Shown: positions 7,259-15,454, counted from the first letter of the stretch. The stretch is DNA of 34,154 bases from CAZPRQ01 sp964589415 (GCA_964589415.1 CAZPRQ010000007.1:1-34154); one strand, 5' to 3'. Translations and numbers: made by a program. Notes: generated by a model not told the origin, from the letters alone.

Positions 7259-9754
7259 ATGCCTAAAGATTCAACCCAACCACTCTCAAATGAAATTGGC
7301 CTGGTAAAACCCAGGGATATTATTCATGAAATGCAGGAGTCTTACCTGGACTATGCCATGTCGGTTATTGTCGCGCGCGCCCTGCCGGACGTTCGCGACG
7401 GCTTAAAGCCCGTACATAGGCGCATATTATATGTTATGCACGAGCTGGGCCTAAGACATAGCGCAAAATTTAGAAAATCCGCCGCCGTAGTTGGTGACGT
7501 GCTGGGAAAATATCATCCACATGGCGATGTCGCCGTATACGACGCCATGGTGCATATGGCTCAATTATTTGCCATGCGATACCCTCTCATAGACGGACAG
7601 GGTAACTTTGGCAGTATGGATGGCGACGGTGCCGCGGCCATGCGTTATACCGAAGCCCGCATGTCGTCTTTGGCTGAAGAACTGCTTACCGACATAGACA
7701 AAGAAACCGTTGACTGGCGCGATAACTACGACGCCACTCGTAAAGAGCCTATTGTTATGCCGGGCAAGCTGCCAAATTTGCTATTAAATGGCACGCTGGG
7801 AATTGCCGTAGGTATGGCTACTGACATTCCTCCCCACAATTTAACCGAGCTTTGCAATGCCATAACAGCTTTAATAGACGACCCGGAAGCCACGGTAGAA
7901 GATTTATTAGAATTTATTAAAGGCCCAGATTTCCCAACAGGCGGTGTTATTTATGATATTAATGCCATAAAAAACGCTTATGCCACCGGCAAAGGCAGTA
8001 TAGTCATGCGCGGCAAAACGGAAATAGTTGAAACCAAAACCGGCGCTTACCAAATTCTTATTCACGAAATTCCTTACCGCGTAAATAAAGCCACCATGCT
8101 GGAAAAAATTGCCGAGCTGGTGCGCGACAAAAAAATTGAAGGCATTCGCGACGTCCGCGACGAGTCCGACAAAGACGGCGTGCGCGTGGTGGTGGATTTA
8201 AAAAAGGAATCCCTGCCCAATAAAATTTTAAACCAACTGTTTTCCTACACCCAATTGCAGGAAACTTTCCACATGAATATGCTGGCGCTGGTGGCAGGTA
8301 TTGAACCGCATATTCTGAATTTAAAAACTGTCCTGGAAAACTATTTGGAACACCGCCAAGTGGTAATACGAAGGCGCACCGAATTTGAACTTAAAAAAGC
8401 CAAGGAACGCGCTCATATTTTAGAAGGCTTAAAAAAAGCGCTCGACCACATAGATGAAGTAATAAGCACTATAAGAAAAAGCCCGACCAAAGAAGAAGCC
8501 AAGATTAATTTAATTAAGAAATTCAAGCTTACGGAAATTCAGGCCGACGCCATTTTGGAAATGCGCCTGCAAACTCTGGCCGGCCTTGAACGCAAAAAAA
8601 TAGATGATGAACTAAAAGAGAAAAAAGCGCTTATTGCCGAACTCGAGGGCATATTGCAGTCAAAGAAAAAGATTTTGGGCATTATTAAAAATGAAGTGCT
8701 GGAATTAAAGGAAAAGTTTGGAGATGACCGGCGCACCCAGGTCATAAAAAGCGGGGTAGGCACCTTTTCTGCCGAAGACCTTATTCCGGAAGAAAATGTC
8801 ATTATTCCCATTACCAAATCCGGCTATGTTAAACGCTTAGCGCCGGACATTTATCGCTCCCAAACCCGTGGGGGTAAAGGCGTTATAGGGCAAACACTGA
8901 AAGAAGAAGACGTAGTGGAAAAACTTATTTCGGCCAACACCCATGACGACATTTTATTTTTCACCAACAAAGGCAGGGTGTTCCAAACCAAAGTCTATGA
9001 ACTGCCGGAAGGCAGTCGAATAAGCAAAGGACAGGCTTTGGTAAACTTCCTGCAGCTCGGACAGGGCGAGACCGCCCAAGCAGTACTTACCCTCCCGGCT
9101 GCCAAAGAAGGATTGCCCTTAAATGGCAAAAAAGAACATCCGAAATTCCTGGTCATGTCCACAAAAAAAGGCTTGATTAAAAAAGTACCCCGCGAAGAAT
9201 TTGCCAAAGTCCGCCGCTCGGGTATGATTTCCATTACCCTAAAAGACAACGATGAACTTAAATGGGTAGAATGCACCTACGGCGATGACCAAATTATTCT
9301 TTCTACCGAAAATGGTCAAGCCATACGTTTCAGCGAAAAAGACGTGAGGCCCATGGGTCGCTCGGCCTCCGGCGTCTCGGGTATGCGCATAAAAAAAGAT
9401 GACAGCATTATTTCCATGGATGTTATTCGCAAAGACGTGGATGTAAAAAGTTTGGAAGTGCTGGTTATTACCGAAAACGGCCTGGGTAAAAAATCCGCCC
9501 TCGCTGACTATAAAATTCAAAAACGCGCCGGAAGCGGAATTAAAACGTTAAAAATTTCGGCCAAAACCGGTAAAATTGTTTCCATGGCAATATTAAACGC
9601 TTCCGAAGAGCACGACATAGTAGTTATATCCCGTGCCGGGCAAACCATTCGCACACCCTTAAATAATGTTTCCACTCTTGGCCGCGCCACCCAAGGCGTA
9701 CGCATTATGCGGCTGGACGAAGGAGACAAGGTTGCGAGCGCGACAATAATATAA
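7259..9754 (+). CDS. gyrA: DNA gyrase subunit A
   Basis: The cleavage-reunion subunit of gyrase, a partner of GyrB (not in the window). At 831 aa it has the family's normal length. The catalytic tyrosine is Y130 in AAMRYTEAR. The GyrA box appears as QTRGGKG (about 535-541), followed by a C-terminal beta-pinwheel rich in repeated R-x-G/G-x-R blades, so this is gyrase rather than topoisomerase IV. At the position of E. coli Ser83 it has Val (V91 in HPHGDVAVYD), while the Asp87 equivalent is kept (D95). Ser/Thr there anchors the water-metal bridge to quinolones, so natural low quinolone sensitivity is a fair inference. A palindromic array sits just upstream and a strong terminator follows. Confidence 0.97.
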   Translation: MPKDSTQPLSNEIGLVKPRDIIHEMQESYLDYAMSVIVARALPDVRDGLKPVHRRILYVMHELGLRHSAKFRKSAAVVGDVLGKYHPHGDVAVYDAMVHMAQLFAMRYPLIDGQGNFGSMDGDGAAAMRYTEARMSSLAEELLTDIDKETVDWRDNYDATRKEPIVMPGKLPNLLLNGTLGIAVGMATDIPPHNLTELCNAITALIDDPEATVEDLLEFIKGPDFPTGGVIYDINAIKNAYATGKGSIVMRGKTEIVETKTGAYQILIHEIPYRVNKATMLEKIAELVRDKKIEGIRDVRDESDKDGVRVVVDLKKESLPNKILNQLFSYTQLQETFHMNMLALVAGIEPHILNLKTVLENYLEHRQVVIRRRTEFELKKAKERAHILEGLKKALDHIDEVISTIRKSPTKEEAKINLIKKFKLTEIQADAILEMRLQTLAGLERKKIDDELKEKKALIAELEGILQSKKKILGIIKNEVLELKEKFGDDRRTQVIKSGVGTFSAEDLIPEENVIIPITKSGYVKRLAPDIYRSQTRGGKGVIGQTLKEEDVVEKLISANTHDDILFFTNKGRVFQTKVYELPEGSRISKGQALVNFLQLGQGETAQAVLTLPAAKEGLPLNGKKEHPKFLVMSTKKGLIKKVPREEFAKVRRSGMISITLKDNDELKWVECTYGDDQIILSTENGQAIRFSEKDVRPMGRSASGVSGMRIKKDDSIISMDVIRKDVDVKSLEVLVITENGLGKKSALADYKIQKRAGSGIKTLKISAKTGKIVSMAILNASEEHDIVVISRAGQTIRTPLNNVSTLGRATQGVRIMRLDEGDKVASATII

Positions 9755-9768
9755 TCGTAAAAATTGTA

Positions 9769-9805
9769 ATTGAAAGAGCCTCAAACGAGGCTCTTTCAAT
9801 TTTTT
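9769..9805 (+). terminator. gyrA terminator
   Basis: A perfect 14-bp stem (9769-9782/9787-9800) with a 4-nt loop and a run of T. Positions 9806-9910 hold no gene, and no convincing tRNA promoter was found there beyond TATAAA near 9890. Confidence 0.95.
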
Positions 9806-9910
9806 GCCGGATTACTTATAATATATTAAGTTTCCAACGTTTAATACAGCTTCCTACAATAAATTAAACTGTTAAAGTAAGCTTGGCCTTATAAAGGCTT
9901 AATAACATAA

Positions 9911-9986
9911 GGGCGTGTAGCTCAGTTGGTAGAGCGGTCGTCTTATACACGACTGGTCCTAGGTTCGAGTCCTAGCACGCCCACCA
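9911..9986 (+). tRNA. tRNA-Ile (UAU)
   Basis: The cloverleaf has acceptor stem 9911-9917/9976-9982, D-arm sequence AGCTCAGTTGGTAGAGC and T arm GGTTCGAGTCC. The anticodon stem GTCGT/ACGAC holds loop CTTATAC, so the anticodon is TAT and reads AUA. The discriminator is A9983 and CCA is encoded (9984-9986). Most bacteria read AUA with a CAU tRNA modified by TilS, and the UAU form is less usual. The CCA is the first part of a 24-bp palindrome. Confidence 0.93.
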
Positions 9987-10007
9987 CGTCGCTCGCGAGC
10001 GACGTGG
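9984..10007. repeat. 24-bp perfect palindrome starting at the tRNA-Ile CCA
   Basis: Two 12-nt arms meet at 9995/9996 (CCACGTCGCTCG and its complement). The 10-mer GCCCACCACG occurs at the tRNA end (9979-9988) and again right after the palindrome (10007-10016). The palindrome core therefore sits between direct repeats of the tRNA 3' end. Confidence 0.85.
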
Positions 10008-10009
10008 CC

Positions 10010-10236
10010 CACCACGAACCACTCGCGAACCGTTAGGTGAGTGAGAGGTGAGTGCCCTGTACCGGAATTTGATGACTGGTACGGAGCGACGCCCAGTTTG
10101 CTCGGGTTCATGGCACAGCCACAAACTATTCTCTAACCGCAAGGTTAGTGAATGGTGAGTGCCTGTACCGGAACCATGAAATGGTGACTGATTCAGGGCC
10201 ATACTAGTTCATTCAGGAATAGGGCATATCTGGCAC
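10010..10236 (+). repeat. tRNA-linked structured repeat, two tandem copies after tRNA-Ile
   Basis: Copy A (10010-10129) starts ACCACGAACCA like the copy after tRNA-Leu, contains GTGCCCTGTACCGGAA, and ends GGCACAGCCACAAACTAT. Copy B (10130-10236) has CTAACCGCAAGGTTAGTGAATGG, then a nearly exact version of hairpin B (CTGTACCGGAACCATGAAATGGTGACTG split across 10168-10195). Its tail is degenerate and ends TGGCAC. The block lies between the tRNA and a terminator, so it is probably cotranscribed with the tRNA. Confidence 0.75.
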
Positions 10237-10271
10237 AATTCCAGTGATATACTATTATTAATAATACCCAT

Positions 10272-10298
10272 AAACTCCACCACCAGTGGAGTTTTTAT
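10272..10298 (+). terminator. Terminator of the tRNA-Ile unit
   Basis: A perfect 9-bp stem (10272-10280/10286-10294) with loop CACCA, ending in TTTTT. Confidence 0.85.
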
Positions 10299-10402
10299 AA
10301 TGCTTGATAAATAACTCTCCTAAGATGCTTATTTATATGGAATCTTTATTTAAAGTAAAAAATTCGCTACAATTAGCTTAATGAATAGTTTTTGAAACAA
10401 AA

Positions 10403-11992
10403 ATGAGCAAACGAAATACATTTACAATGGCAGTAGCCCTCTTGGGCGCAATGGCTGTTTTAAGTTATGGCGTATTTTTTGCAAAAAATAAAGAAATAAA
10501 CGAACCCTTGTCCCAAGAAGAACTTGCCCGCATGGTTAAACCGGCAGTGGTCCGTATTGCCCAGCATGTAACCGGCAGCTACAGCCTACCGGAGTTTAAA
10601 ATAGATTTAGCAAATCTGGATATTAAAATTACGGGCAAAACCAAAACCAATAATTTAGACGAATACATAACCGGTACCGGTTTTGCAATAAATCCCGACG
10701 GTTACATAGTTACCAACTCGCATGTAGTGTCTAAAGAATCGGTAAAGGCGTTTTTGTTGGAAGAAATTTATATTCAAGCCATGCAGGACGCTATGGATAA
10801 ATATGACCAAGATGAGTTACGAAAATTATTTTCAGACGAAGAAAAAATTGAAAATTTCGCCAAGCAAACTTTGAGACAGCTTATAGCGGGAAGTCAATTT
10901 GAAATTAACCCTGAACTTGTTGTATTAAATCCCGCCTCAGATAAAGAAAATATTAAAGATCTCTTGCGCCTTGGATTTCCAGCCGAAATAATAAGCGTAA
11001 ATGACAATTTTTTGTTCAATGAAAAAGATGTCGCGCTAATAAAAATAAATCAAGCCAATATCCCAGCCGTTAAATTGGCAATTTCGGAAGACATGCCAAC
11101 GGGCAGTAAAATTTATATTTTTGGCTATCCCGCAACCGCGGATTTTAACCGTCGCAACCCCGTGGAATCCACTTTTACCGAAGGGCTTGTAAGTGCCAGT
11201 AAATTCTCCGGTGCCAAAGACTTTAAAGTCTACCAAACTAATGCCAAAATCTCCCAAGGGTCGTCTGGCGGGCCCATGCTGAATGGAAACGGTGAGGTGG
11301 TGGGTATTGTTACCTTCCAAACGGGAGAGTGGGCAAGGCAGGCAGGGGACAGTTTTGCTTTTGCCATACCCGCGAGCCTAGCCAGACAAATGTTAGCGGA
11401 GAATGGAATAGAAAATATTGCCGGCCAATACCAGGAAAAATTCCTAAAAGGACTAATGGCATTAAAAAATGGGCAATGCAAACAGGCAAATGAAGCGTTT
11501 TTCTCCGCCCGGGAAACAAACTTTTATTTTATTCCCGAACGCCAAGTAAACCCGCTTATAGAAAAATGCGAGGATCAAATAAATACCGGCGGATTTGTAA
11601 ATGGTCGGGTAAAAGCATTTATTTCTCGGGTCCAAAATATTCAACCACTTGCCTGGTTTGTTATTGTGGGAAGAATAATAATTTTGGCAATCGCGGCCTG
11701 GTTTATAAAATTTATTTACGGAAAGTTAAAAAAAGATGAGGAAGAAATAGCGGAGTTGAAGTCGGAAATGGAAGAAAGCCGGCGCAGTTTTAAACCTCCG
11801 TTTGGCCCGGAATTGCCGCTGCCTGACGAGGAAACCCATGTGCAGGCCAGGCACGAATTAAACATTCCCCACCCGCATATAACCGCCTACATTAAAGACG
11901 CGCGTGACTATGGATTACCGGACGAACATATAAAAAACAATTTGAAAACAGCTGGCTGGCCGGACCACGAAATTCACCGCGCCATAAAATAA
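10403..11992 (+). CDS. Membrane-anchored trypsin-like serine protease
   Basis: A 529-aa protein of the HtrA/DegP-like chymotrypsin fold, probably acting outside the membrane in surface protein quality control. A signal-anchor helix lies at about 7-25. The catalytic triad is visible as H107 (TNSHVV), D209 (EKDVALIKI) and S288 (QGSSGGP). A long insertion separates H and D (about 112-200). No PDZ domain follows. Instead there is a helical stretch, a second membrane helix (about 416-439), a Lys/Glu-rich coiled segment, and a C-terminal module ending YIKDARDYGLPDEHIKNNL then AGWPDHEI, a pattern I associate with CPR proteins. TACAAT lies about 30 nt before the ATG, and a terminator shared with the convergent operon follows. 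Confidence 0.88.
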   Translation: MSKRNTFTMAVALLGAMAVLSYGVFFAKNKEINEPLSQEELARMVKPAVVRIAQHVTGSYSLPEFKIDLANLDIKITGKTKTNNLDEYITGTGFAINPDGYIVTNSHVVSKESVKAFLLEEIYIQAMQDAMDKYDQDELRKLFSDEEKIENFAKQTLRQLIAGSQFEINPELVVLNPASDKENIKDLLRLGFPAEIISVNDNFLFNEKDVALIKINQANIPAVKLAISEDMPTGSKIYIFGYPATADFNRRNPVESTFTEGLVSASKFSGAKDFKVYQTNAKISQGSSGGPMLNGNGEVVGIVTFQTGEWARQAGDSFAFAIPASLARQMLAENGIENIAGQYQEKFLKGLMALKNGQCKQANEAFFSARETNFYFIPERQVNPLIEKCEDQINTGGFVNGRVKAFISRVQNIQPLAWFVIVGRIIILAIAAWFIKFIYGKLKKDEEEIAELKSEMEESRRSFKPPFGPELPLPDEETHVQARHELNIPHPHITAYIKDARDYGLPDEHIKNNLKTAGWPDHEIHRAIK

Positions 11993-12000
11993 AATAGTTC

Positions 12001-12036
12001 AACTAAAACACCGGGTTAACCGGCGTTTTAGTTCAT
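12001..12036. terminator. Bidirectional terminator between convergent genes
   Basis: Arms 12001-12014 and 12020-12033 pair with one mismatch. The protease gene ends 9 nt before it, and the permease gene ends 13 nt after it on the other strand. Confidence 0.75.
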
Positions 12037-12048
12037 ACCATAAAATAA

Positions 12049-12798
12049 CTACTTACTTACCCAATGCAGCCATTTCCAGTCAATAAAAAAGAAGGTTTTA
12101 CTCAAAACAAACCCCACTATTCCGGTTATTATTAACCAAGCGTACAAATCTTTTGCTTCATAGGTTAAAAAAGCTTCGTAAATTTTTTGACCAAGACCGG
12201 AACTGGAACCAATAAACATCTCACTCACAACCACAGCGATAAGCGCCAATGCGAGCCCGCTTCGCAGACCGGTAATTATTGAGGGCATGGCTTCATGAAA
12301 GATTACATGCCTAAATATTTGCCAAGCATTTGCCCCAAATACCCGGGCGGTCATACGCCTAATATGTGAGCTGTATAAAACTCCATAATAGGCATTGATT
12401 AAAATAATCCAAAAAGCCATAAACGCGGAAATAGCAATTTTAGATGCATCTCCAATACCAAATACCAATAAAAACAAGGGAAACATTGCCGTACCCGGCA
12501 AGGAACGAAAAAAATCTACAAGAGGATTAATTGCCAGACGTATATACTGCTTCGAACCCATAAGCATACCAAGTGGTACGGCAAAAATAACAGCAATACC
12601 AAAACCGACAAGAGTCCTGTAGAGAGTACTTAAAACATTTATTGTAATTTGTTTGGTTATGAGCAAGGAACGCAAGCTTTCCAGCACTTCCGTAATTTTA
12701 GGAAATAATCGAACATCTATAATCTTTAGCTCACCCACCAGCCACCAAACCCCTGCCAAAAATAAATAACCACTTAAAAAAAATAACCTACCGTTCAT
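12049..12798 (-). CDS. ABC transporter permease, NitT/TauT type
   Basis: The 249-aa inner-membrane subunit of an importer in the SsuC/TauC/NrtB family. Five to six hydrophobic helices are visible. The cytoplasmic EAA loop that docks on the ATPase is recognisable around residues 150-175 (ARVFGANAWQIFRHVIFHEAMPS), with the conserved G located 9 residues before its end region. It is the last gene of a three-gene minus-strand operon. Its ATG lies inside the end of the binding-protein gene (11-nt overlap), which suggests translational coupling. The substrate cannot be told from sequence. Confidence 0.9.
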   Translation of the reverse strand: MNGRLFFLSGYLFLAGVWWLVGELKIIDVRLFPKITEVLESLRSLLITKQITINVLSTLYRTLVGFGIAVIFAVPLGMLMGSKQYIRLAINPLVDFFRSLPGTAMFPLFLLVFGIGDASKIAISAFMAFWIILINAYYGVLYSSHIRRMTARVFGANAWQIFRHVIFHEAMPSIITGLRSGLALALIAVVVSEMFIGSSSGLGQKIYEAFLTYEAKDLYAWLIITGIVGFVLSKTFFFIDWKWLHWVSK

Positions 12799-13747
12799 AA
12801 GATGACATAAAATTTGAAATTAAGTCCTTAGCGGAAGGCAAGTGAACAACGGGACTGTTCCGGCGCGTATTTGCCCAGGCTAAATCTGTTTCTAAAATTG
12901 ACAACGTGTCCGGCATTATTCCTAATTCAAAATTATATTTAAACCATACCTGTTCTATGGATTCGGCGGGAAGTTTTGAATATTCCGCAACTATGACTAT
13001 AGCTTCCCGGGGGGAATTTTTCATAAACTCCTCGGCTTTTTTCCACGCCCTTACAAATTTAGTCAAAGTGTCCTTATTGGCACCAATATATTCCGACTTG
13101 GCAATAATGGAAGCATGCCAAGTATATGTATCCTCGGGATTAGAAAATAATAGGAATTTTTCTCCCAATGCTTTTTTAATATTTGAAGTGTGCGGTTCCC
13201 AGCCGACATAAGCGTCAATTTCCCCTCCCGCCAAAGCCGCGGGAGCCGCCAACGGCTTCATGTTTACTAAGGTCACCTCATGTTCGGCAATATTGTGTTT
13301 TTTTAAAAATAGCTCCGCACCTATATCGGAAGCAGTAGTTTGAGCGTATCCAATTTTTTTCCCTTTTAAATCTTCGGGGGAATGTATTCCTCTTTCGGTA
13401 TTTACTGAAACTTGAGTATCGTGAACATAGGCATTTTGCGCCAACAACTTCATTTCCGGATAATCAAAAGCTGTAAAGGAATAGGGAATAATCCCCGCCA
13501 ACGCCAAGTCCGCACTGTTACCAATTACAGCTTTTAATGACTCATCACCGGTTTGGACAACACTGACTTGCACATCTAAATTTTGTTCAGAAAAATATCC
13601 TTTTTCCAAAGCCACGTAAAAAGGGCTCCACCCAATCGCCCGCGGATCTGCCACTCTTATAACTTCCATTTTTTTACTTTCCCCTTTATATAATAAAATT
13701 GCGCCAATAACAACAACTAATATAAAAATAACAATATTCTTTTTCAT
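12788..13747 (-). CDS. ABC transporter substrate-binding protein, NMT1/SsuA-like
   Basis: A 319-aa type II periplasmic-binding fold. Family marks are the start of the mature domain VADPRAIGWSPFYVALEKGY (about 32-51), SADLALAG (about 81-88), DLKGKKIGYA (about 124-133) and EIDAYVGWEP (about 175-184), the last being the usual ligand-contact strand. The N-terminus has a hydrophobic helix (4-20) but no lipobox cysteine, so it is probably held by an uncleaved anchor rather than by lipid. This family binds nitrate, sulfonates, taurine or pyrimidine thiamine precursors, and nothing here selects among them. It lies 9 nt after the ATPase gene and overlaps the permease gene. Confidence 0.9.
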   Translation of the reverse strand: MKKNIVIFILVVVIGAILLYKGESKKMEVIRVADPRAIGWSPFYVALEKGYFSEQNLDVQVSVVQTGDESLKAVIGNSADLALAGIIPYSFTAFDYPEMKLLAQNAYVHDTQVSVNTERGIHSPEDLKGKKIGYAQTTASDIGAELFLKKHNIAEHEVTLVNMKPLAAPAALAGGEIDAYVGWEPHTSNIKKALGEKFLLFSNPEDTYTWHASIIAKSEYIGANKDTLTKFVRAWKKAEEFMKNSPREAIVIVAEYSKLPAESIEQVWFKYNFELGIMPDTLSILETDLAWANTRRNSPVVHLPSAKDLISNFMSSYER

Positions 13748-13756
13748 AATATAATT

Positions 13757-14497
13757 TTATTGCATTAATGATTCTATAATTAAACTTTTTAGTGAGTTAA
13801 ATTCAGGGTGTATTAACGAACGAACGGTTCTAGGATAGCTAATCGGGTTTTTGATATCACATATTATTTTGGAAGGATTTTGCCCCAATACCAAAACACG
13901 ACCGGCCAAAAGCAAAACTTCATCAACATTGTGAGAAATAAATATTATAGTAATTTTAGTTTTTTGCCACACATCCTGAAGAAATTTTATAAGAGAAAAG
14001 GCTGCTTCATGGTCTATTGCTGAAAAAGGTTCATCAAGCAGCAAAATATCCGGGCTCACAGCCAAGGCTCTGAGAATGGCAACTTTTTGCTGCTGCCCAC
14101 CACTTAATTCATAAACAAATTTGCTAATTTCCATTTGAACTTCAAAATCAATGCACATTTTTTTTACCAATAGAGTCCTTTCCCCAGGCAGCGTACCCTG
14201 AAGTTTAAGGGGAAATGAAATATTATCTTCGGCCGTAAGCCAGGGAAAAAGCGATTGGCGGTAATCTTGGAATACATAACCGACCTTTACTCCTAATCCA
14301 CCATGAATGTGAACGTTTCCCATATATTTTTTATCCAAACCGGCAATAATATTTAACAAAGTGGTCTTACCCGAACCATTTTTTCCAACCAAAGCTACAA
14401 TGTCGCTTGGGGAGATGTGCAAATTAAAATCTTGGAAAATTAACTTTCCATTCTTCCCATTTCCCCATGCTTTATGTAAATTTTGAATGTTTATCAT
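13757..14497 (-). CDS. ABC transporter ATP-binding protein, NitT/TauT type
   Basis: The energy subunit of the importer. The ATG at 14497 (MINIQNLHK) is preferred. The in-frame extension to 14581 would run through the promoter and operator. The resulting 246-aa protein has a Walker A GKNGSGKTT (about 38-46), a Q loop in VFQDYRQSLFPW, signature LSGGQQQK, Walker B ILLLDEPFSAID and H-loop FISHNVDE, all intact. It is the first gene of the operon and is divergent from a TrmB-like regulator. Only a weak minus-strand promoter is visible (TATTAT at 14532-14527), with its -35 region next to the palindromic operator. Confidence 0.92.
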   Translation of the reverse strand: MINIQNLHKAWGNGKNGKLIFQDFNLHISPSDIVALVGKNGSGKTTLLNIIAGLDKKYMGNVHIHGGLGVKVGYVFQDYRQSLFPWLTAEDNISFPLKLQGTLPGERTLLVKKMCIDFEVQMEISKFVYELSGGQQQKVAILRALAVSPDILLLDEPFSAIDHEAAFSLIKFLQDVWQKTKITIIFISHNVDEVLLLAGRVLVLGQNPSKIICDIKNPISYPRTVRSLIHPEFNSLKSLIIESLMQ

Positions 14498-14501
14498 ACC
14501 A

Positions 14502-14531
14502 TTGAGATTCAAATACAAAATAGTGTATAAT
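14502..14531 (+). promoter_or_regulatory. Promoter of the TrmB-type regulator
   Basis: TTGAGA, an 18-nt spacer and TATAAT, on the plus strand within the 100-bp divergent region. Confidence 0.65.
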
Positions 14532-14552
14532 ATAAACAGTGAGTGGCCAATA

Positions 14553-14577
14553 CTACCATATGGTGGTAAATGCCACC
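14553..14577. promoter_or_regulatory. Operator-like palindromes
   Basis: CTACCATATGGTGG (14553-14566) is a near-perfect palindrome. It overlaps a second inverted repeat, GGTGG-N6-CCACC (14562-14577). The pair lies downstream of the regulator promoter and upstream of the weak operon promoter, a natural place for repression of the regulator and control of the transporter. Confidence 0.55.
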
Positions 14578-14597
14578 ACATATTCTAATTTTGTTTT

Positions 14598-15362
14598 ATG
14601 AATGCACAACTATACGAATCCCTGGGACTTTCTCCTAACGAAGCCAAAATATACGAATCGTTAGTGGAAATTGGGGAGTCGGGTATTAGCCAAATTGCAA
14701 TAGACGCCAAAATCCACCGTCGCAATGCATACGATGCGATTGCCCGCCTTATAGACAAGGGTTTGGTGTTTGAAATTTTTTCCAGCCAGGAAAACCGCTA
14801 TAACGCGGTAGATCCTGACAAACTTTTAGAGCTGCTAGCGGAGAAAGAAACCATTTTAAAAAATGAATTACCGGAATTGAAGAAAAAATTCCATGGACGT
14901 ATTGCGCCCCAGGAAGCCTATATTTACCGGGGTCTTGAGGGACAAAAAAATATTTTCCGCGACATGCTACGCATAGGCGCGGACAGTTATTTTATTGGGG
15001 CCAAGGGCGGCTGGTACGACCCGCGCATAGAACCTGCCCGAAAAGCATTTTTTAAAGAAGCTAAAAAGAAAAACCTTAAATTTATTCAACTCTTTGACCA
15101 TAAAACCGTGGAATTACTACCCGACTTCCCTAAACATTTTGAAGGTGATTTAAAATACAGAATATTACCTAAAGAATACTCGACCAATTCCGCCATTCAC
15201 GTCTTTGGAGATTACGTTATAACTTATACTGGTCTAGGCATTGGCCGCGTTGAAGAGAATACTGTATTTTTTGTCATTCACAGCCAAGATCTAGCCGAAA
15301 GTTACAGAAAATGGTTCTGGTACATGTGGGAAAAATCTTACGAGAAAAAACACCGACAATAG
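14598..15362 (+). CDS. TrmB family transcriptional regulator
   Basis: A 254-aa protein with an N-terminal winged helix-turn-helix (about 7-70; LGLSPNEAKIYESLVEIG then RRNAYDAIARLIDKGLV), a linker helix (about 78-97) and a C-terminal PLD-like effector domain (about 105-245). TrmB proteins are best known from archaea as regulators of sugar transport. Here it is divergent from a NitT/TauT-type importer and separated by 100 bp containing a palindrome, so it most likely controls that operon and itself. The ligand is unknown. The ATG lacks a Shine-Dalgarno sequence. A 46-bp palindromic terminator follows. Confidence 0.88.
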   Translation: MNAQLYESLGLSPNEAKIYESLVEIGESGISQIAIDAKIHRRNAYDAIARLIDKGLVFEIFSSQENRYNAVDPDKLLELLAEKETILKNELPELKKKFHGRIAPQEAYIYRGLEGQKNIFRDMLRIGADSYFIGAKGGWYDPRIEPARKAFFKEAKKKNLKFIQLFDHKTVELLPDFPKHFEGDLKYRILPKEYSTNSAIHVFGDYVITYTGLGIGRVEENTVFFVIHSQDLAESYRKWFWYMWEKSYEKKHRQ

Positions 15363-15401
15363 TCAATTTTTTATAAGATTATTTCAATGAAACAATTTTT
15401 T

Positions 15402-15454
15402 CCCCTATACTACAAATATTGCGGCCGCAATATTTGTAGTATAGGGGATTTTTT
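15402..15454 (+). terminator. 46-bp perfect palindrome plus T run
   Basis: Arms of 23 nt (15402-15424 and 15425-15447) are perfectly complementary with a CGGCCG centre and are followed by ATTTTTT. This is far longer than the other terminators here. It serves the regulator gene, whose stop is 40 nt upstream. Confidence 0.8.
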
